From Mycolicibacterium diernhoferi (GTDB lineage Bacteria; Actinomycetota; Actinomycetes; Mycobacteriales; Mycobacteriaceae): a DNA stretch of 64,000 nucleotides. Under the pieces are notes generated by a model that did not search any database, was not told where the DNA came from, and saw only the letters and a list, made by a program, of their open reading frames with translations. The position numbers were made by a program, and so were the translations under genes. Positions 1-7,869 of the stretch are shown in pieces. The stretch lies in assembly GCF_019456655.1 (NCBI RefSeq), contig NZ_CP080332.1:5828001-5892000 (forward strand). Direction: 5' to 3'. Position 1 is the first letter of the stretch, and each line of letters begins with the position of its first letter.

Positions 1-365
1 TCCAGCAGGGTGAAGTCCTGTTCACCGCCGGCGGGCACCCCGTCGACGATGACGTTGGAGACCGCCATGTGCGCCGCGGTGAACGCGGCCTCGGCCTCGG
101 CCTGCTCGACTTCGGCCGCCTTGACCTCGTCGGCGAGTTCCTTGGCGCGGGCCAACAGCCCGGGACGCTCGTCCGGGGAGGCCTTGCCGACGAGCTTGCT
201 GGCCGCCTTCTGTTCGGCCCGCAGGGTGTCGGCGGCCGAGATGGCCGCTCGGCGGGCGGCGTCGGCGTCCAGCAGAGCGTCCACCCGGCCCGGGTCCTCG
301 CCGCGGGCGCGCTGGGAGGCGCGCACCAGATCGGGGTCGTCACGCAGCAGCTTCAGGTCGATCAC
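1..365 (-). CDS. serS: Seryl-tRNA synthetase, N-terminal part (truncated by window edge)
   Basis: Read on the minus strand, a GTG at 365 opens a frame that begins [18 protein letters not shown] and runs off the window start without a stop after about 121 codons. This is the characteristic N-terminus of bacterial SerRS. The visible part is the tRNA-binding coiled-coil arm, rich in Ala, Glu, Arg and Lys. The enzyme charges tRNA-Ser in the cytoplasm. The catalytic class II domain lies outside the window. The divergent neighbour at 479 is the septum-formation protein, the same arrangement as Rv3834c/Rv3835 in M. tuberculosis. Confidence 0.9.
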   Translation of the reverse strand, partial: MIDLKLLRDDPDLVRASQRARGEDPGRVDALLDADAARRAAISAADTLRAEQKAASKLVGKASPDERPGLLARAKELADEVKAAEVEQAEAEAAFTAAHMAVSNVIVDGVPAGGEQDFTLL

Positions 366-440
366 GGCGGTAACCCTACTTGCGTTGCGGTCGACCAGCC
401 TGCGCGGGCCACAACCGCATAACGTTACAAGTGCATCACT

Positions 441-467
441 TGTCACACATCGTGACACGCCTGTCAC
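441..467. promoter_or_regulatory. Alternating TGTCAC/GTGACA half-sites before the septum gene
   Basis: The serS/septum-gene spacer holds TGTCAC (441-446), GTGACA (452-457) and TGTCAC (462-467). They form two overlapping perfect 6-bp inverted repeats with 5-nt and 4-nt spacers. The last half-site ends 11 nt before the ATG at 479. No regulator is assigned; an operator or a structured leader are both possible. Confidence 0.4.
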
Positions 468-478
468 AATGGGAGGCG

Positions 479-1927
479 ATGTCGGACACACCAGATAGCC
501 ACGAACCGTTTCTGCACGAGGCCGGGACCTCGCAGAAACCGGTATCTCGTTGGCGCCGGGCACTGTCCTTGAGCCACCCGCTGAGCCCCACCCGCCGCGC
601 GCTGTTGCTGACCGCGCTGGGCGGGCTGATGATCGCCGGTGTCATCACGGTGCTGCCCGACACCGCCGTCGGCGGTCGGCTGGCCGGGCTGAACTCCGGA
701 ACGAGCGCGCTGGGCGTGCGCACCAACAGCACCTTCGACAAGGCCAAGAGCGGCGACTGCCTGAACTGGCCGGATCGCACCCCCGACGCCGCCCAGATCG
801 TCGACTGCACCACCGAGCACCGCTTCGAGGTCGCCGAATCCATCGACATGCGGACGTTCCCGGGGACCGAGTACGGCCCCGACGCCGCCCCGCCGTCGCC
901 GGCGCGGATCCAGCAGATCAGCCAGGAGCAGTGCCAGAGCGCGGTGCAGCGCTACCTGGGCGACCGCTATGACCCCAACGGCCGGTTCAGCGTCAGTCTG
1001 CTGTGGTCCGGGGAGAAGACCTGGCGCCAAGCCGGGGAACGCCGGATGCTGTGCGGTCTGCAACTGCCGGGCGCCAACAATCAGCAGCAGGCGTTCCAGG
1101 GCAAGGTCGCCGATATCGACCAGTCCAAGGTCTGGCCGGCCGGCACCTGTCTGGGCATCGACCCGGCCACCAACCAGCCCACCGATATCCCGGTGGACTG
1201 CGCGGGCCCGCACTCCCTCGAGGTCACCGGCTCGGTCAACCTCGCGGAGAGGTTCCCGCAGGGCCTCCCCTCGGAGGCCGAGCAGGACACCTTCGTGAAG
1301 GAGAACTGCTCGCGGGTCACCGACGCCTACCTGGCTCCGCTGGAGCTTCGGACCACCACGCTCACCCTGGTGTACAGCACGATCGCCTTGCCGAGCTGGT
1401 CGGCGGGCAGCCACCAGGTGTCCTGCAGCATCGGCGCCACCCTCGGCAACGGCGGCTGGTCGACCCTACTGAACAGCGCCAAGGGACCGTTGATGATCAA
1501 CGGGCGCCCGCCGGTGCCCCCGCCGGACATCCCCGATGAGCGGCTGAACATCCCGGCCATCCCACTGCCGCCGGTCGACACCTCGTCGCAGATCACCTAC
1601 GGCCAGTCCGACAGCGGCTCCGGCAGCAGCAACAGTGGCGGCGGCGCCGGCAGCAGCAGCGGCAGCCAGCAGAGCTCGTCCAATGAGCACCTGCCCGGGC
1701 AGACCGGCCAGGCCCCGGCGTCGCAGACCCCGGCCGCCGAGGAGCCCACCGGCGGCAACACCTTCCTGAACGGTCCGCCCCCTCCCCCGCCGCCACCGCC
1801 GGCCGGCGCGCCCATGGAGGGTGTGCCCCCGGGTGTCCCGCCGCCGCCGGGCGTCGCCCCGCCGCTCGATCCTGCGGTGCCGCCCGGGCCCGCACCGGTC
1901 GAGCCCGTACCGCCGCCGCTCCCGTAG
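479..1927 (+). CDS. Septum-formation family membrane protein (Rv3835-like)
   Basis: The 482-residue product has a short cytoplasmic N-terminus ending in basic residues and a single membrane helix at about residues 41-60. An extracytoplasmic region follows with two similar Cys-containing halves (GDCLNWPD... and GTCLGIDP...), matching the duplicated Septum formation domain. The last 130 residues are low-complexity Ser/Gly then Pro-rich, ending in long Pro runs typical of cell-wall-spanning linkers. The ATG at 479 has GGGAGG (471-476) only 2 nt upstream, which is tight, but no better start exists. Function is inferred from family membership only: a mycobacterial cell-envelope or division-associated protein. 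The gene is followed 4 nt later by the metallopeptidase gene, suggesting co-transcription. Confidence 0.8.
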   Translation: MSDTPDSHEPFLHEAGTSQKPVSRWRRALSLSHPLSPTRRALLLTALGGLMIAGVITVLPDTAVGGRLAGLNSGTSALGVRTNSTFDKAKSGDCLNWPDRTPDAAQIVDCTTEHRFEVAESIDMRTFPGTEYGPDAAPPSPARIQQISQEQCQSAVQRYLGDRYDPNGRFSVSLLWSGEKTWRQAGERRMLCGLQLPGANNQQQAFQGKVADIDQSKVWPAGTCLGIDPATNQPTDIPVDCAGPHSLEVTGSVNLAERFPQGLPSEAEQDTFVKENCSRVTDAYLAPLELRTTTLTLVYSTIALPSWSAGSHQVSCSIGATLGNGGWSTLLNSAKGPLMINGRPPVPPPDIPDERLNIPAIPLPPVDTSSQITYGQSDSGSGSSNSGGGAGSSSGSQQSSSNEHLPGQTGQAPASQTPAAEEPTGGNTFLNGPPPPPPPPPAGAPMEGVPPGVPPPPGVAPPLDPAVPPGPAPVEPVPPPLP

Positions 1928-1931
1928 TCGC

Positions 1932-2282
1932 GTGCCGGTTTCGCTGAGTGCGCAGCGGTTCGACGAACTCGTCTCCGACGCGCTAGATCTGATCCCGCCC
2001 GATCTGGCCAGGGCCGCCGACAACGTCGTCTTCCTCGTGGCCGACCGTCATCCTGAGGAGCCGGACCTGCTCGGGCTCTACGAGGGCGTGGCGCTGACCG
2101 ACCGTGACTGGTCCTATGCCGGGGCGCTGCCCGATGCCATCACCATCTACCGGGGCGCGCTGCTGGACATGTGCGACAGCGAGGACGAGGTGGTCGACGA
2201 GGTGGCCATCACGGTGGTGCACGAACTCGCCCATCATTTCGGGATCGACGACGAGCGGCTGCACGAACTCGGCTGGGGTTAG
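1932..2282 (+). CDS. Small zincin-like metallopeptidase (DUF1025/Zincin_1 family)
   Basis: This is a 116-residue cytoplasmic protein with a clear HExxH zinc motif (VVHELAHHFGID) near residue 95, followed by the acidic ERLHELGW tail. That is the signature and usual length of the small minimal-metallopeptidase family (Rv3836 in M. tuberculosis). The GTG at 1932 was chosen because it gives the family's usual N-terminus (VPVSLSAQRFDELV) and lies 4 nt after the preceding stop. An upstream in-frame extension would overlap the Pro-rich tail of the previous gene and is unlikely. Substrates are unknown. Confidence 0.8.
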   Translation: MPVSLSAQRFDELVSDALDLIPPDLARAADNVVFLVADRHPEEPDLLGLYEGVALTDRDWSYAGALPDAITIYRGALLDMCDSEDEVVDEVAITVVHELAHHFGIDDERLHELGWG

Positions 2283-2344
2283 CCCGGGCATAGACCGGGC
2301 GTGGGAGCACCGACCTGTCGGTGCGTGGTGCCAGAATCGATCCC

Positions 2345-2593
2345 ATGAGCGCGACATGTCGGGAATGCGATGTCGAGCACGAACATTGCCACGGGACGGT
2401 GATCCTGCACGTCGGGGAACGCCAGGAGTGCACGGAAGCGGAGTGCAGCACACCGGAAGCCGTGCACGACTACTTCATCGACTGCTACGCGGTGGGCTGC
2501 GGCTGCGCGGAGTCCTCCGAGGGTCAGCCCATCGGGCCGGCGGTGTCCAGCGTCTCCTCGTCGGTCACCGTGTCCGTGCGCGCGGCGGGCTGA
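2345..2593 (+). CDS. Small Cys/His-rich conserved protein
   Basis: The 82-residue product begins MSATCRECDVEHEHCHGTVI and contains many Cys and His residues (CRECD, HEHCH, ECTEAEC, CYAVGCGC) in its first 60 positions, suggesting metal binding. I recognise the N-terminal 60 residues as a conserved actinobacterial small protein of unknown function; the last 20 residues look less constrained. The ATG at 2345 was chosen over an earlier in-frame start at 2321 because it gives the conserved N-terminus. The 3-prime end overlaps the end of the convergent phosphoglycerate mutase gene by 70 bp. Confidence 0.65.
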   Translation: MSATCRECDVEHEHCHGTVILHVGERQECTEAECSTPEAVHDYFIDCYAVGCGCAESSEGQPIGPAVSSVSSSVTVSVRAAG

Positions 2594-3228
2594 GCCTCCG
2601 GGCGGAACGGCGGGGCCAGCGATCCCCAGCGCAGGCAGGTCCACCGCCCGTCGGTGATCGGGCTGAGCACCACCGATTCGGTGTTGTTGAGGTGATGGTC
2701 CAGCGCGAACGCACTGTCCACCCCGGCCAGCACCGAGGCCACCAGCCGGATCGCGGCGCCGTGGCTGACCAGCACGATGTCCCCGTGGAACCGGCGATCG
2801 TCGAGGTGGCGCAGGCGCAGCTCGGTCAGCACCGGGATCACCCGGTCCAGGACCTCGCGCCCGGTCTCCCCGCCCGGCACCGGCACGTCGAGATCGCCGA
2901 GATGCCAACTGCGGTACACCGACTCGAACGTCTTGATCGCCTCGTCGTCGTTGCGGTTCTCCAGGTCACCGACCTGCACCTCGTGGACGCCGTCGAATTC
3001 GCTGGTCGCCAGATCGAGATGGCCGGCGATCCCGGCGGCGGTCTCCCGGGCCCGGGTGGCCACCGAATGCGCCACCATCGCGATCGGGTTGGTCCAGCCG
3101 CGGGCGAATGCGCGGGCCTGCTGATGGCCGAGATCGGTCAGCGCGGCCCCGGGCGGCAGGGTGTCGAGCCGGCGCTCGACGTTGCCGTAGGACTGTCCAT
3201 GCCGAACCAGCACCAGCCGCCCCGTCAT
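2524..3228 (-). CDS. Histidine phosphatase / phosphoglycerate mutase-like protein
   Basis: The 234-residue protein starts MTGRLVLVRHGQSYGNVE, carrying the RHG phosphohistidine motif of the histidine phosphatase superfamily at residues 9-11. The second catalytic His is seen in VLVSHGAAIRL. The start ATG (3226-3228) overlaps the stop codon of pheA in an ATGA junction, so the two are translationally coupled. It corresponds to Rv3837c (annotated gpm2). Bona fide phosphoglycerate mutase activity is uncertain; many such actinobacterial paralogues are phosphatases for other substrates. The 30-residue C-terminal tail after the catalytic core is low in recognisable features. Confidence 0.85.
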   Translation of the reverse strand: MTGRLVLVRHGQSYGNVERRLDTLPPGAALTDLGHQQARAFARGWTNPIAMVAHSVATRARETAAGIAGHLDLATSEFDGVHEVQVGDLENRNDDEAIKTFESVYRSWHLGDLDVPVPGGETGREVLDRVIPVLTELRLRHLDDRRFHGDIVLVSHGAAIRLVASVLAGVDSAFALDHHLNNTESVVLSPITDGRWTCLRWGSLAPPFRPEAQPAARTDTVTDEETLDTAGPMG

Positions 3229-4163
3229 GCCGACCCTCCCGTACGTCTGGCCTGCAGCCAGCGTGCCGCCTCGTCGAATTCCGGCGGCGGCGCACCGGCG
3301 GCCGCACCGGTCGGCCACGAACCCAGGTAGCGCACCTCGGCGCAGCGCCGGTGCAGCGCCTTGAGTGCCTCGCCGACCGCCTCGTCGGCGATGTGGCCGA
3401 CACAGTCGAGGAAGAACTTGTAGGTGCCCAATTCCGTTCGGGTGGGCCGTGATTCGATGCGGGTGAGATCGATTCCGCGGATGGACAACTCGGTCATGGC
3501 GGCGACCAGCGCGCCGGGCTCGTTGTCGAGGCGCAGCACCACCGAGGTGCGGTCGGCGCCGGTGCGGGCCGGCGGCACCCCGGGCGCACCGACCAGGACG
3601 AACCGGGTTCGCGCATTGGCCTCGTCGACGACGCCGGCGGCCAGTTCGGCCAGGCCGTACCGCTGGGCGGCCAGCGCGGTGCTGACCCCGGCATCGGCGG
3701 CGCCGGCGGCCACGTCCTGGGCGGCGGCGGCATTGGAGTACGCCGGCACCAGGCGGGCGTCGGGCAGCTCGGCGGCCAGCCAGCTGCGCACCTGGGCGGC
3801 GGCGACCGGGAACGCGGCCACCGTCTCGATGTCGGCGGCGCGGGTGCCGGGGCGGGTGACGATGCTGAACGCCACGTCGAGGGTGTGCTCGGCGAATATC
3901 TGCAGCGCCGAGCCGCCGGCGAGGCCGTCGAGGGTGGGGATCACCGGGCCGTCGATCGAGTTCTCGATCGGCACGCACGCATAGTCGGAGTCGCGGGCCC
4001 GGATGGCCTCCAGTGCGCCGCCGGCACTGTCGTACGGCAGCGGGGTGACGTCGCGGTCGGGGCCCGCCGCGGCACCGGGCGGCAGCATGCCACCGGCGAC
4101 CATCTGCAGCAATGCCGCCTCGGTGAAGGTTCCCTCGGGTCCGAGGTAGGCGATGCGGGGCAC
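3225..4163 (-). CDS. pheA: Prephenate dehydratase
   Basis: The 312-residue enzyme begins with GTG at 4163 (MPRIAYLGPEGTFTEAALLQ), the classic prephenate dehydratase N-terminus. The catalytic TRF motif is present (ARTRFVLVG, about residue 170), and an ACT regulatory domain follows at about 200-275 (GALVAAMTELSIRGIDLTRI and ESRPTR), the Phe-binding ESRP motif. It converts prephenate to phenylpyruvate in phenylalanine synthesis and should be feedback-inhibited through the ACT domain. Downstream coupling to the phosphatase gene by ATGA overlap is conserved in mycobacteria. Confidence 0.95.
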   Translation of the reverse strand: MPRIAYLGPEGTFTEAALLQMVAGGMLPPGAAAGPDRDVTPLPYDSAGGALEAIRARDSDYACVPIENSIDGPVIPTLDGLAGGSALQIFAEHTLDVAFSIVTRPGTRAADIETVAAFPVAAAQVRSWLAAELPDARLVPAYSNAAAAQDVAAGAADAGVSTALAAQRYGLAELAAGVVDEANARTRFVLVGAPGVPPARTGADRTSVVLRLDNEPGALVAAMTELSIRGIDLTRIESRPTRTELGTYKFFLDCVGHIADEAVGEALKALHRRCAEVRYLGSWPTGAAAGAPPPEFDEAARWLQARRTGGSA

Positions 4164-4239
4164 CCCACAACCCTAGTGGCTGCGCGTGCGGGCTCCGGGG
4201 TACGTGAGGGAAATCTTGCGCATCCCGTCGATGCTGTAG

Positions 4240-4258
4240 TTAAGTAAGGCTTACCTCA
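4240..4258 (+). promoter_or_regulatory. IdeR iron box upstream of the DUF2470 gene
   Basis: TTAAGTAAGGCTTACCTCA matches the mycobacterial iron box TTAGGTTAGGCTAACCTAA at 15 of 19 positions and keeps the two-fold symmetry. It ends 20 nt before the preferred ATG at 4278, a position expected for repression by iron-loaded IdeR. The M. tuberculosis counterpart, Rv3839, is known as an IdeR-controlled gene. Confidence 0.75.
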
Positions 4259-4277
4259 TTTAATGGAAGGCGGTCAG

Positions 4278-5069
4278 ATGACTACGACGGCACCGACGAC
4301 GGCCGAGCGGATTCGCAGCGCGTGCGCCCGCGCCGGCGGCGCGATGCTGGCGGTGGAGGGTCTGGAACCCGCCGCGACGCCGGTCCACCATCTGCTCGGC
4401 GACGGCTCGTTCGCCGTCACCGTCCCGGCCGACGGGATGCTGACCGCCGCGGTGGTCTCCGCCGGTTCCGCGGGCGTGCAGGCCGTTCTGGAGATGACCG
4501 ACTACGCCCCGCTACCGCTGCGCGAACCGGTGCGCTCGCTGGTCTGGATCCAGGGCCGGATGTTCCTGGTGCCCGACGGCGAGGTCGCCGGGATGCTCGA
4601 CCTGATCGCCACCGAGCACCCCAATCCGTCTCTGCTGCAGGTGAACACCGGCAGCGCGGACGCGTCCGAGGGGGACACCCCCTATGCGCTGGCCCGCCTG
4701 GAGATCGAATCGGTCGTGGTGGCCGATTCCACCGGCGCCGAGTCCGTCGGCGTCGGCGCGCTGCTGGAAGCCCGGCCCGACCCGTTCTGCGGGCTGGAGT
4801 CCTGCTGGCTGCGCCACCTGGAGTCCGCGCATCGCGAGGTGGTCGAGCGGCTGGCCACCCGATTGCCCCAGAGCCTGCGCGGCGGCCGGGTCCGCCCGCT
4901 GGGACTGGACCGCTACGGCGTGCAGTTGCGGGTGGAGGACGAGTCCGGTGATCACGATGTACGGCTGCCCTTCGCCAAGCCCGTCGACGATGTGACCAGC
5001 CTCAGCCAGGCCATCCGGGTGCTTATGGGCTGCCCGTTCCTCAACGGGTTGCGCGCACGGCGAGTCTGA
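4278..5069 (+). CDS. DUF2470 / HugZ-fold protein, iron-regulated (Rv3839-like)
   Basis: The 263-residue protein has an N-terminal region resembling a split-barrel flavin/heme-binding fold and a C-terminal DUF2470 segment (LRHLESAHREVVERLATRL, about residues 180-200). This is the architecture of HugZ-type heme-degrading proteins. The ATG at 4278 is preferred over 4263 because GGAAGG at 4265-4270 sits 7 nt upstream of it. An IdeR box lies immediately upstream, so expression is likely raised in low iron. A role in heme or iron metabolism is an inference from fold and regulation; no heme-ligand His can be assigned with confidence. A second DUF2470 gene lies at 60071 in this window. Confidence 0.75.
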   Translation: MTTTAPTTAERIRSACARAGGAMLAVEGLEPAATPVHHLLGDGSFAVTVPADGMLTAAVVSAGSAGVQAVLEMTDYAPLPLREPVRSLVWIQGRMFLVPDGEVAGMLDLIATEHPNPSLLQVNTGSADASEGDTPYALARLEIESVVVADSTGAESVGVGALLEARPDPFCGLESCWLRHLESAHREVVERLATRLPQSLRGGRVRPLGLDRYGVQLRVEDESGDHDVRLPFAKPVDDVTSLSQAIRVLMGCPFLNGLRARRV

Positions 5070-5091
5070 TCCGCCCACTAACCTGGCTGCG

Positions 5092-5856
5092 GTGACCGCC
5101 GAGCCCGCCCACGCGCTGCCGTCCCCGCGCGCGCTGCGGATCGAGATCGTCGTCGTTCTCGCGGTCACCTTCGGCCTGAGTGCCTATGTGGCACTGCTGC
5201 GGCTCACCGAGGGGGTGCTGCTCGGGCTGGGCGGGCAGACGGTGGCGCTCAACGAGCGTCGCTCCCCGTTCGATCTGATCGACCTCGGACTCAACCTCGC
5301 CTCGGTCGTGCAGTTGATGGCCTGGGGCGCGCTCGGCCTGTACCTGTTGTGGCGCACCGGAACCGGGCCGGCCCAGGCCGGCCTCGGCCGGTTCCGCCTG
5401 CATCCCGACCTGACCGGCGGCCTCGGGTTGGCCGCGCTCATCGGCATTCCGGGCCTGGCGCTCTATGTGGCGGCGCGCCTGCTCGGGCTCAGCGCCGCGG
5501 TGGAACCGGCCGAACTCAACGACACCTGGTGGCGGATACCTGTCCTGCTTCTGGTGGCCTTCGCCAACGGCTGGGCCGAGGAGATCATCGTCGTCGCGTT
5601 CCTGCTCACGCGGCTGCGACAGCTGCACATCAGCCCGGCGGCCGCCCTGCTCATCTCGGCGCTGCTGCGCGGCTGCTACCACCTGTATCAGGGCTACAGC
5701 GCGGGCCTGGGAAACGTGGTGATGGGACTGGTGTTCGGCTATCTGTGGTTGCGGACCGGCCGGCTGTGGCCGCTGATCGTGGCGCACGGGCTGATCGACG
5801 CGGTGGCGTTCGTCGGCTACTCGCTGGCGGCCGGCGAGCTGGACTGGTTGAGCTGA
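5092..5856 (+). CDS. CPBP-family intramembrane metalloprotease
   Basis: The 254-residue membrane protein has about seven hydrophobic segments and carries the three Abi/CPBP motifs in order. These are an adjacent Glu pair in GWAEEIIVVAFL (about residue 163), an R..YH element (LLRGCYHLYQG, about 195), and a late His (VAHGLIDAVAF, about 235). These form the metal site of Rce1-like intramembrane proteases. The GTG at 5092 starts 22 nt after the upstream gene. The substrate is unknown. Some family members are bacteriocin-immunity factors, but nothing in the neighbourhood supports that here. Confidence 0.85.
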   Translation: MTAEPAHALPSPRALRIEIVVVLAVTFGLSAYVALLRLTEGVLLGLGGQTVALNERRSPFDLIDLGLNLASVVQLMAWGALGLYLLWRTGTGPAQAGLGRFRLHPDLTGGLGLAALIGIPGLALYVAARLLGLSAAVEPAELNDTWWRIPVLLLVAFANGWAEEIIVVAFLLTRLRQLHISPAAALLISALLRGCYHLYQGYSAGLGNVVMGLVFGYLWLRTGRLWPLIVAHGLIDAVAFVGYSLAAGELDWLS

Positions 5857-5887
5857 GAACCGCCCGCCGAGCAGTACATTCGCAGTT

Positions 5888-7153
5888 GTGAACGACACCC
5901 CGCCGCAGCGTCCCGGGATGCCCCGGCGGGAACCGTCACCGGAGATCCGCCGTGATCCCCGCTACCGTCCGCCCCCGGTGTGGCCGCCCAACCCGCCGAC
6001 ACCCCGGCAGCCGCCACCACCCCGGTCGGCTCCGCCGCCACCACCACCCCGACAGCGCCCGGCCCCGCCGCCACCACCCCGACAGCGCCCGGCCCCGCCG
6101 CCTCCGCCCCGGCAGCCGCCGCCACGAGCTCGGCAGCGTCCGGCCGCACCGCCGCCCGCGCCCCCACCCACGGCGGCCACCAAACGACCACGGCGCGCAC
6201 GCCGGTGGGGCGCGCTGCTGCTGGCCGCCTTGCTGCTCCTGGTCAGCGCGGGCGCCGCCGGTGGGGTCTGGCTGGACTCGAAGCTGCCGCGCGCGGCGGT
6301 GCTGGCCGACTACCCGGACCGGCCACCGCCGGGGCGCGGCACCACCTGGCTGCTGGTGGGATCCGACAGCAGACAGGGCCTGTCCGTCGGCGAGCAGGAC
6401 GCGCTGGCCACCGGCGGCGATACCGGCAACGGCCGGACCGACACCCTGCTGCTGCTGCACATCGGTGCGCCGTTCTCCGGCACGCAACCGACCCTGGTGT
6501 CGCTGCCCCGCGACTCCTACGTTCCGATTCCCGGCTACGGCGAGGACAAGATCAACGCGGCATACGCGTTCGGCGGCGCGCCGCTGCTGGTACAGACCGT
6601 CGAACAGGCCACCGGGCTGCGGCTCGACCACTACGCGGAGATCGGGTTCGGCGGGTTCGCCGCGCTCGTCGACGCGGTCGGCGGGGTGACGATGTGCCCG
6701 GCCGAACCGATCAGCGACCCGCTGGCCGGCATCGATCTGCCCGCCGGGTGTCAGGAACTCGACGGCCGCAACGCGCTCGGCTTCGTCCGATCCCGGGCCA
6801 CCGCCCGCGCCGACCTGGACCGGATGACCAATCAGCGTTCGTTCATGTCGGCGTTGCTCAAGCGCGCCACCAGCCCGTCGGTCCTGCTCAACCCGCTGCG
6901 CTGGTATCCGATGGTCGACGCCGCCACCGGCGCGGTGACCCTCGACCAGGGTGGGCACATCTGGGACCTGGCCAGGTTGGCGTGGGCCCTGCAGGACGAT
7001 CCGACCGCCACCACCGTCCCGATCGCCGAGTACACCAGCAGCGACGTCGGTTCGATCGTGGTGTGGGACAGCGAAGCCGCCGGCCGGTTGTTCGGTGCCC
7101 TGGCCCACGACACCCCGGTACCGCCCGACGTGCTGAACACCGATCAGCCGTAA
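5888..7153 (+). CDS. LytR-CpsA-Psr (LCP) family cell-wall glycopolymer ligase
   Basis: This 421-residue protein has a long Pro/Arg-rich cytoplasmic N-terminus (residues 1-100, with two near-identical PPPPRQRPAP units). A single membrane helix follows at about 107-128, then an extracytoplasmic LCP domain (about 150-310). The domain shows the usual Asp/Arg landmarks: WLLVGSDSR, GRTDTLLLLHI, SLPRDSYV and a late FVRSRATARADLDRMTNQ. LCP enzymes attach glycopolymers such as arabinogalactan to peptidoglycan. It corresponds to Rv3840, long labelled a transcriptional regulator (LytR), which the domain does not support. The start is the GTG at 5888. The Pro-rich tract makes frame shadows on both strands. 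Confidence 0.9.
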   Translation: MNDTPPQRPGMPRREPSPEIRRDPRYRPPPVWPPNPPTPRQPPPPRSAPPPPPPRQRPAPPPPPRQRPAPPPPPRQPPPRARQRPAAPPPAPPPTAATKRPRRARRWGALLLAALLLLVSAGAAGGVWLDSKLPRAAVLADYPDRPPPGRGTTWLLVGSDSRQGLSVGEQDALATGGDTGNGRTDTLLLLHIGAPFSGTQPTLVSLPRDSYVPIPGYGEDKINAAYAFGGAPLLVQTVEQATGLRLDHYAEIGFGGFAALVDAVGGVTMCPAEPISDPLAGIDLPAGCQELDGRNALGFVRSRATARADLDRMTNQRSFMSALLKRATSPSVLLNPLRWYPMVDAATGAVTLDQGGHIWDLARLAWALQDDPTATTVPIAEYTSSDVGSIVVWDSEAAGRLFGALAHDTPVPPDVLNTDQP

Positions 7154-7221
7154 ATGCCGAATTTCCGACGGAGAAGCATCCAGCAAACTTTTTTGACCCA
7201 ATGTAAGCGCCGTCACATGGG

Positions 7222-7240
7222 TTAGGAATGGCTAACCTGA
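7222..7240 (+). promoter_or_regulatory. IdeR iron box upstream of bfrB
   Basis: TTAGGAATGGCTAACCTGA matches the consensus iron box at 15 of 19 positions. It lies 52 nt upstream of the bfrB ATG. IdeR activates bfrB in M. tuberculosis from tandem boxes. A second copy immediately downstream here (about 7239-7257, core AGGGTGACCT) is strongly degenerate and may not be functional. Confidence 0.7.
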
Positions 7241-7292
7241 ATAAGGGTGACCTTCGATGACATGCCGCCTGACCTGGCCTATTGTGGTGATC

Positions 7293-7838
7293 ATGAGCGA
7301 CGCCGGCACCCACGACACGAAATTCAACAACCTTCTGCGCGAGCAAATTCGTAGCGAATTCACCGCTTCGCAGCAGTACGTCGCCATCGCCGTGTATCTC
7401 GACGGATCCGATCTGCCCCGGCTGGCCGGGCACTTCTACGCACAGGCGGTCGAAGAGCGCAATCACGCCATGATGCTGGTGCAGTATCTGCTCGACCGTG
7501 ACCTGGACGTCGAGATCCCGGGTATCGACGCGGTGCAGAACCAGTTCGACACCCCGGCGCAGGCACTGCGACTGGCCCTCGAGCAGGAGCGCACCGTCAC
7601 CGAGCAGGTCACCCGATTGGCCAGCGTCGCCCGTGAAGAGGGCGATTACCTGGGCGAACAGTACATGCAGTGGTTCCTCAAGGAACAGGTCGAAGAGGTC
7701 GCAACGATCACCACGCTGGTGCGCATCGCCGAGCGCGCGGGTTCGAATCTGTTCCATCTCGAGGACTTCGTCGCCCGCGAGATGTCCGCCGGTGCGTCCG
7801 ATCCGGTCGCCCCGAAGGCCGCCGGCGGCAATCTCTGA
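7293..7838 (+). CDS. bfrB: Ferritin BfrB
   Basis: The 181-residue protein matches mycobacterial BfrB closely (EFTASQQYVAIAVYLDGSDL, AVEERNHAMMLVQ, EQYMQWFLKEQVEEV). The ferroxidase ligands are visible: a Glu in EFTASQQY, the E-x-x-H of EERNHA, and a Glu/Gln pair in the third helix. It oxidises and stores iron as a 24-mer in the cytoplasm. The ATG at 7293 was chosen over an in-frame ATG at 7257 because it gives the family N-terminus (MSDAGTHDTKFNNLLREQI). The C-terminal tail after the four-helix bundle matches mycobacterial BfrB in length. IdeR activation is likely from the box at 7222. Confidence 0.95.
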   Translation: MSDAGTHDTKFNNLLREQIRSEFTASQQYVAIAVYLDGSDLPRLAGHFYAQAVEERNHAMMLVQYLLDRDLDVEIPGIDAVQNQFDTPAQALRLALEQERTVTEQVTRLASVAREEGDYLGEQYMQWFLKEQVEEVATITTLVRIAERAGSNLFHLEDFVAREMSAGASDPVAPKAAGGNL

Positions 7839-7843
7839 CGTTT

Positions 7844-7864
7844 CCCGTCGCTTCGCTCGCCCCG
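7844..7864 (+). repeat. Short dispersed repeat, copy 1 (bfrB-glpQ1 spacer)
   Basis: A 21-bp sequence (core GTCGCTTCGCTCGCCCCG) sits between the convergent bfrB and glpQ1 genes. It is repeated exactly and in the same orientation at 44972-44992, inside cyp138. It resembles the small REP-like units scattered through actinobacterial genomes. Confidence 0.6.
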
Positions 7865-7869
7865 AAAAG

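Noticed and set aside
2524..4170. Single 548-residue minus-strand protein over pheA and the phosphatase
   Set aside because: The upstream part is the wrong frame of pheA; the phosphatase starts at 3228 with the RHG motif 9 residues in.
5936..7216. 426-codon minus-strand frame over the LCP gene
   Set aside because: Shadow of the Pro-rich LCP gene; the plus strand carries the membrane helix and LCP motifs.
7239..7257. Second IdeR box before bfrB
   Set aside because: Only about 10 of 19 positions match; noted as degenerate rather than listed as a site.
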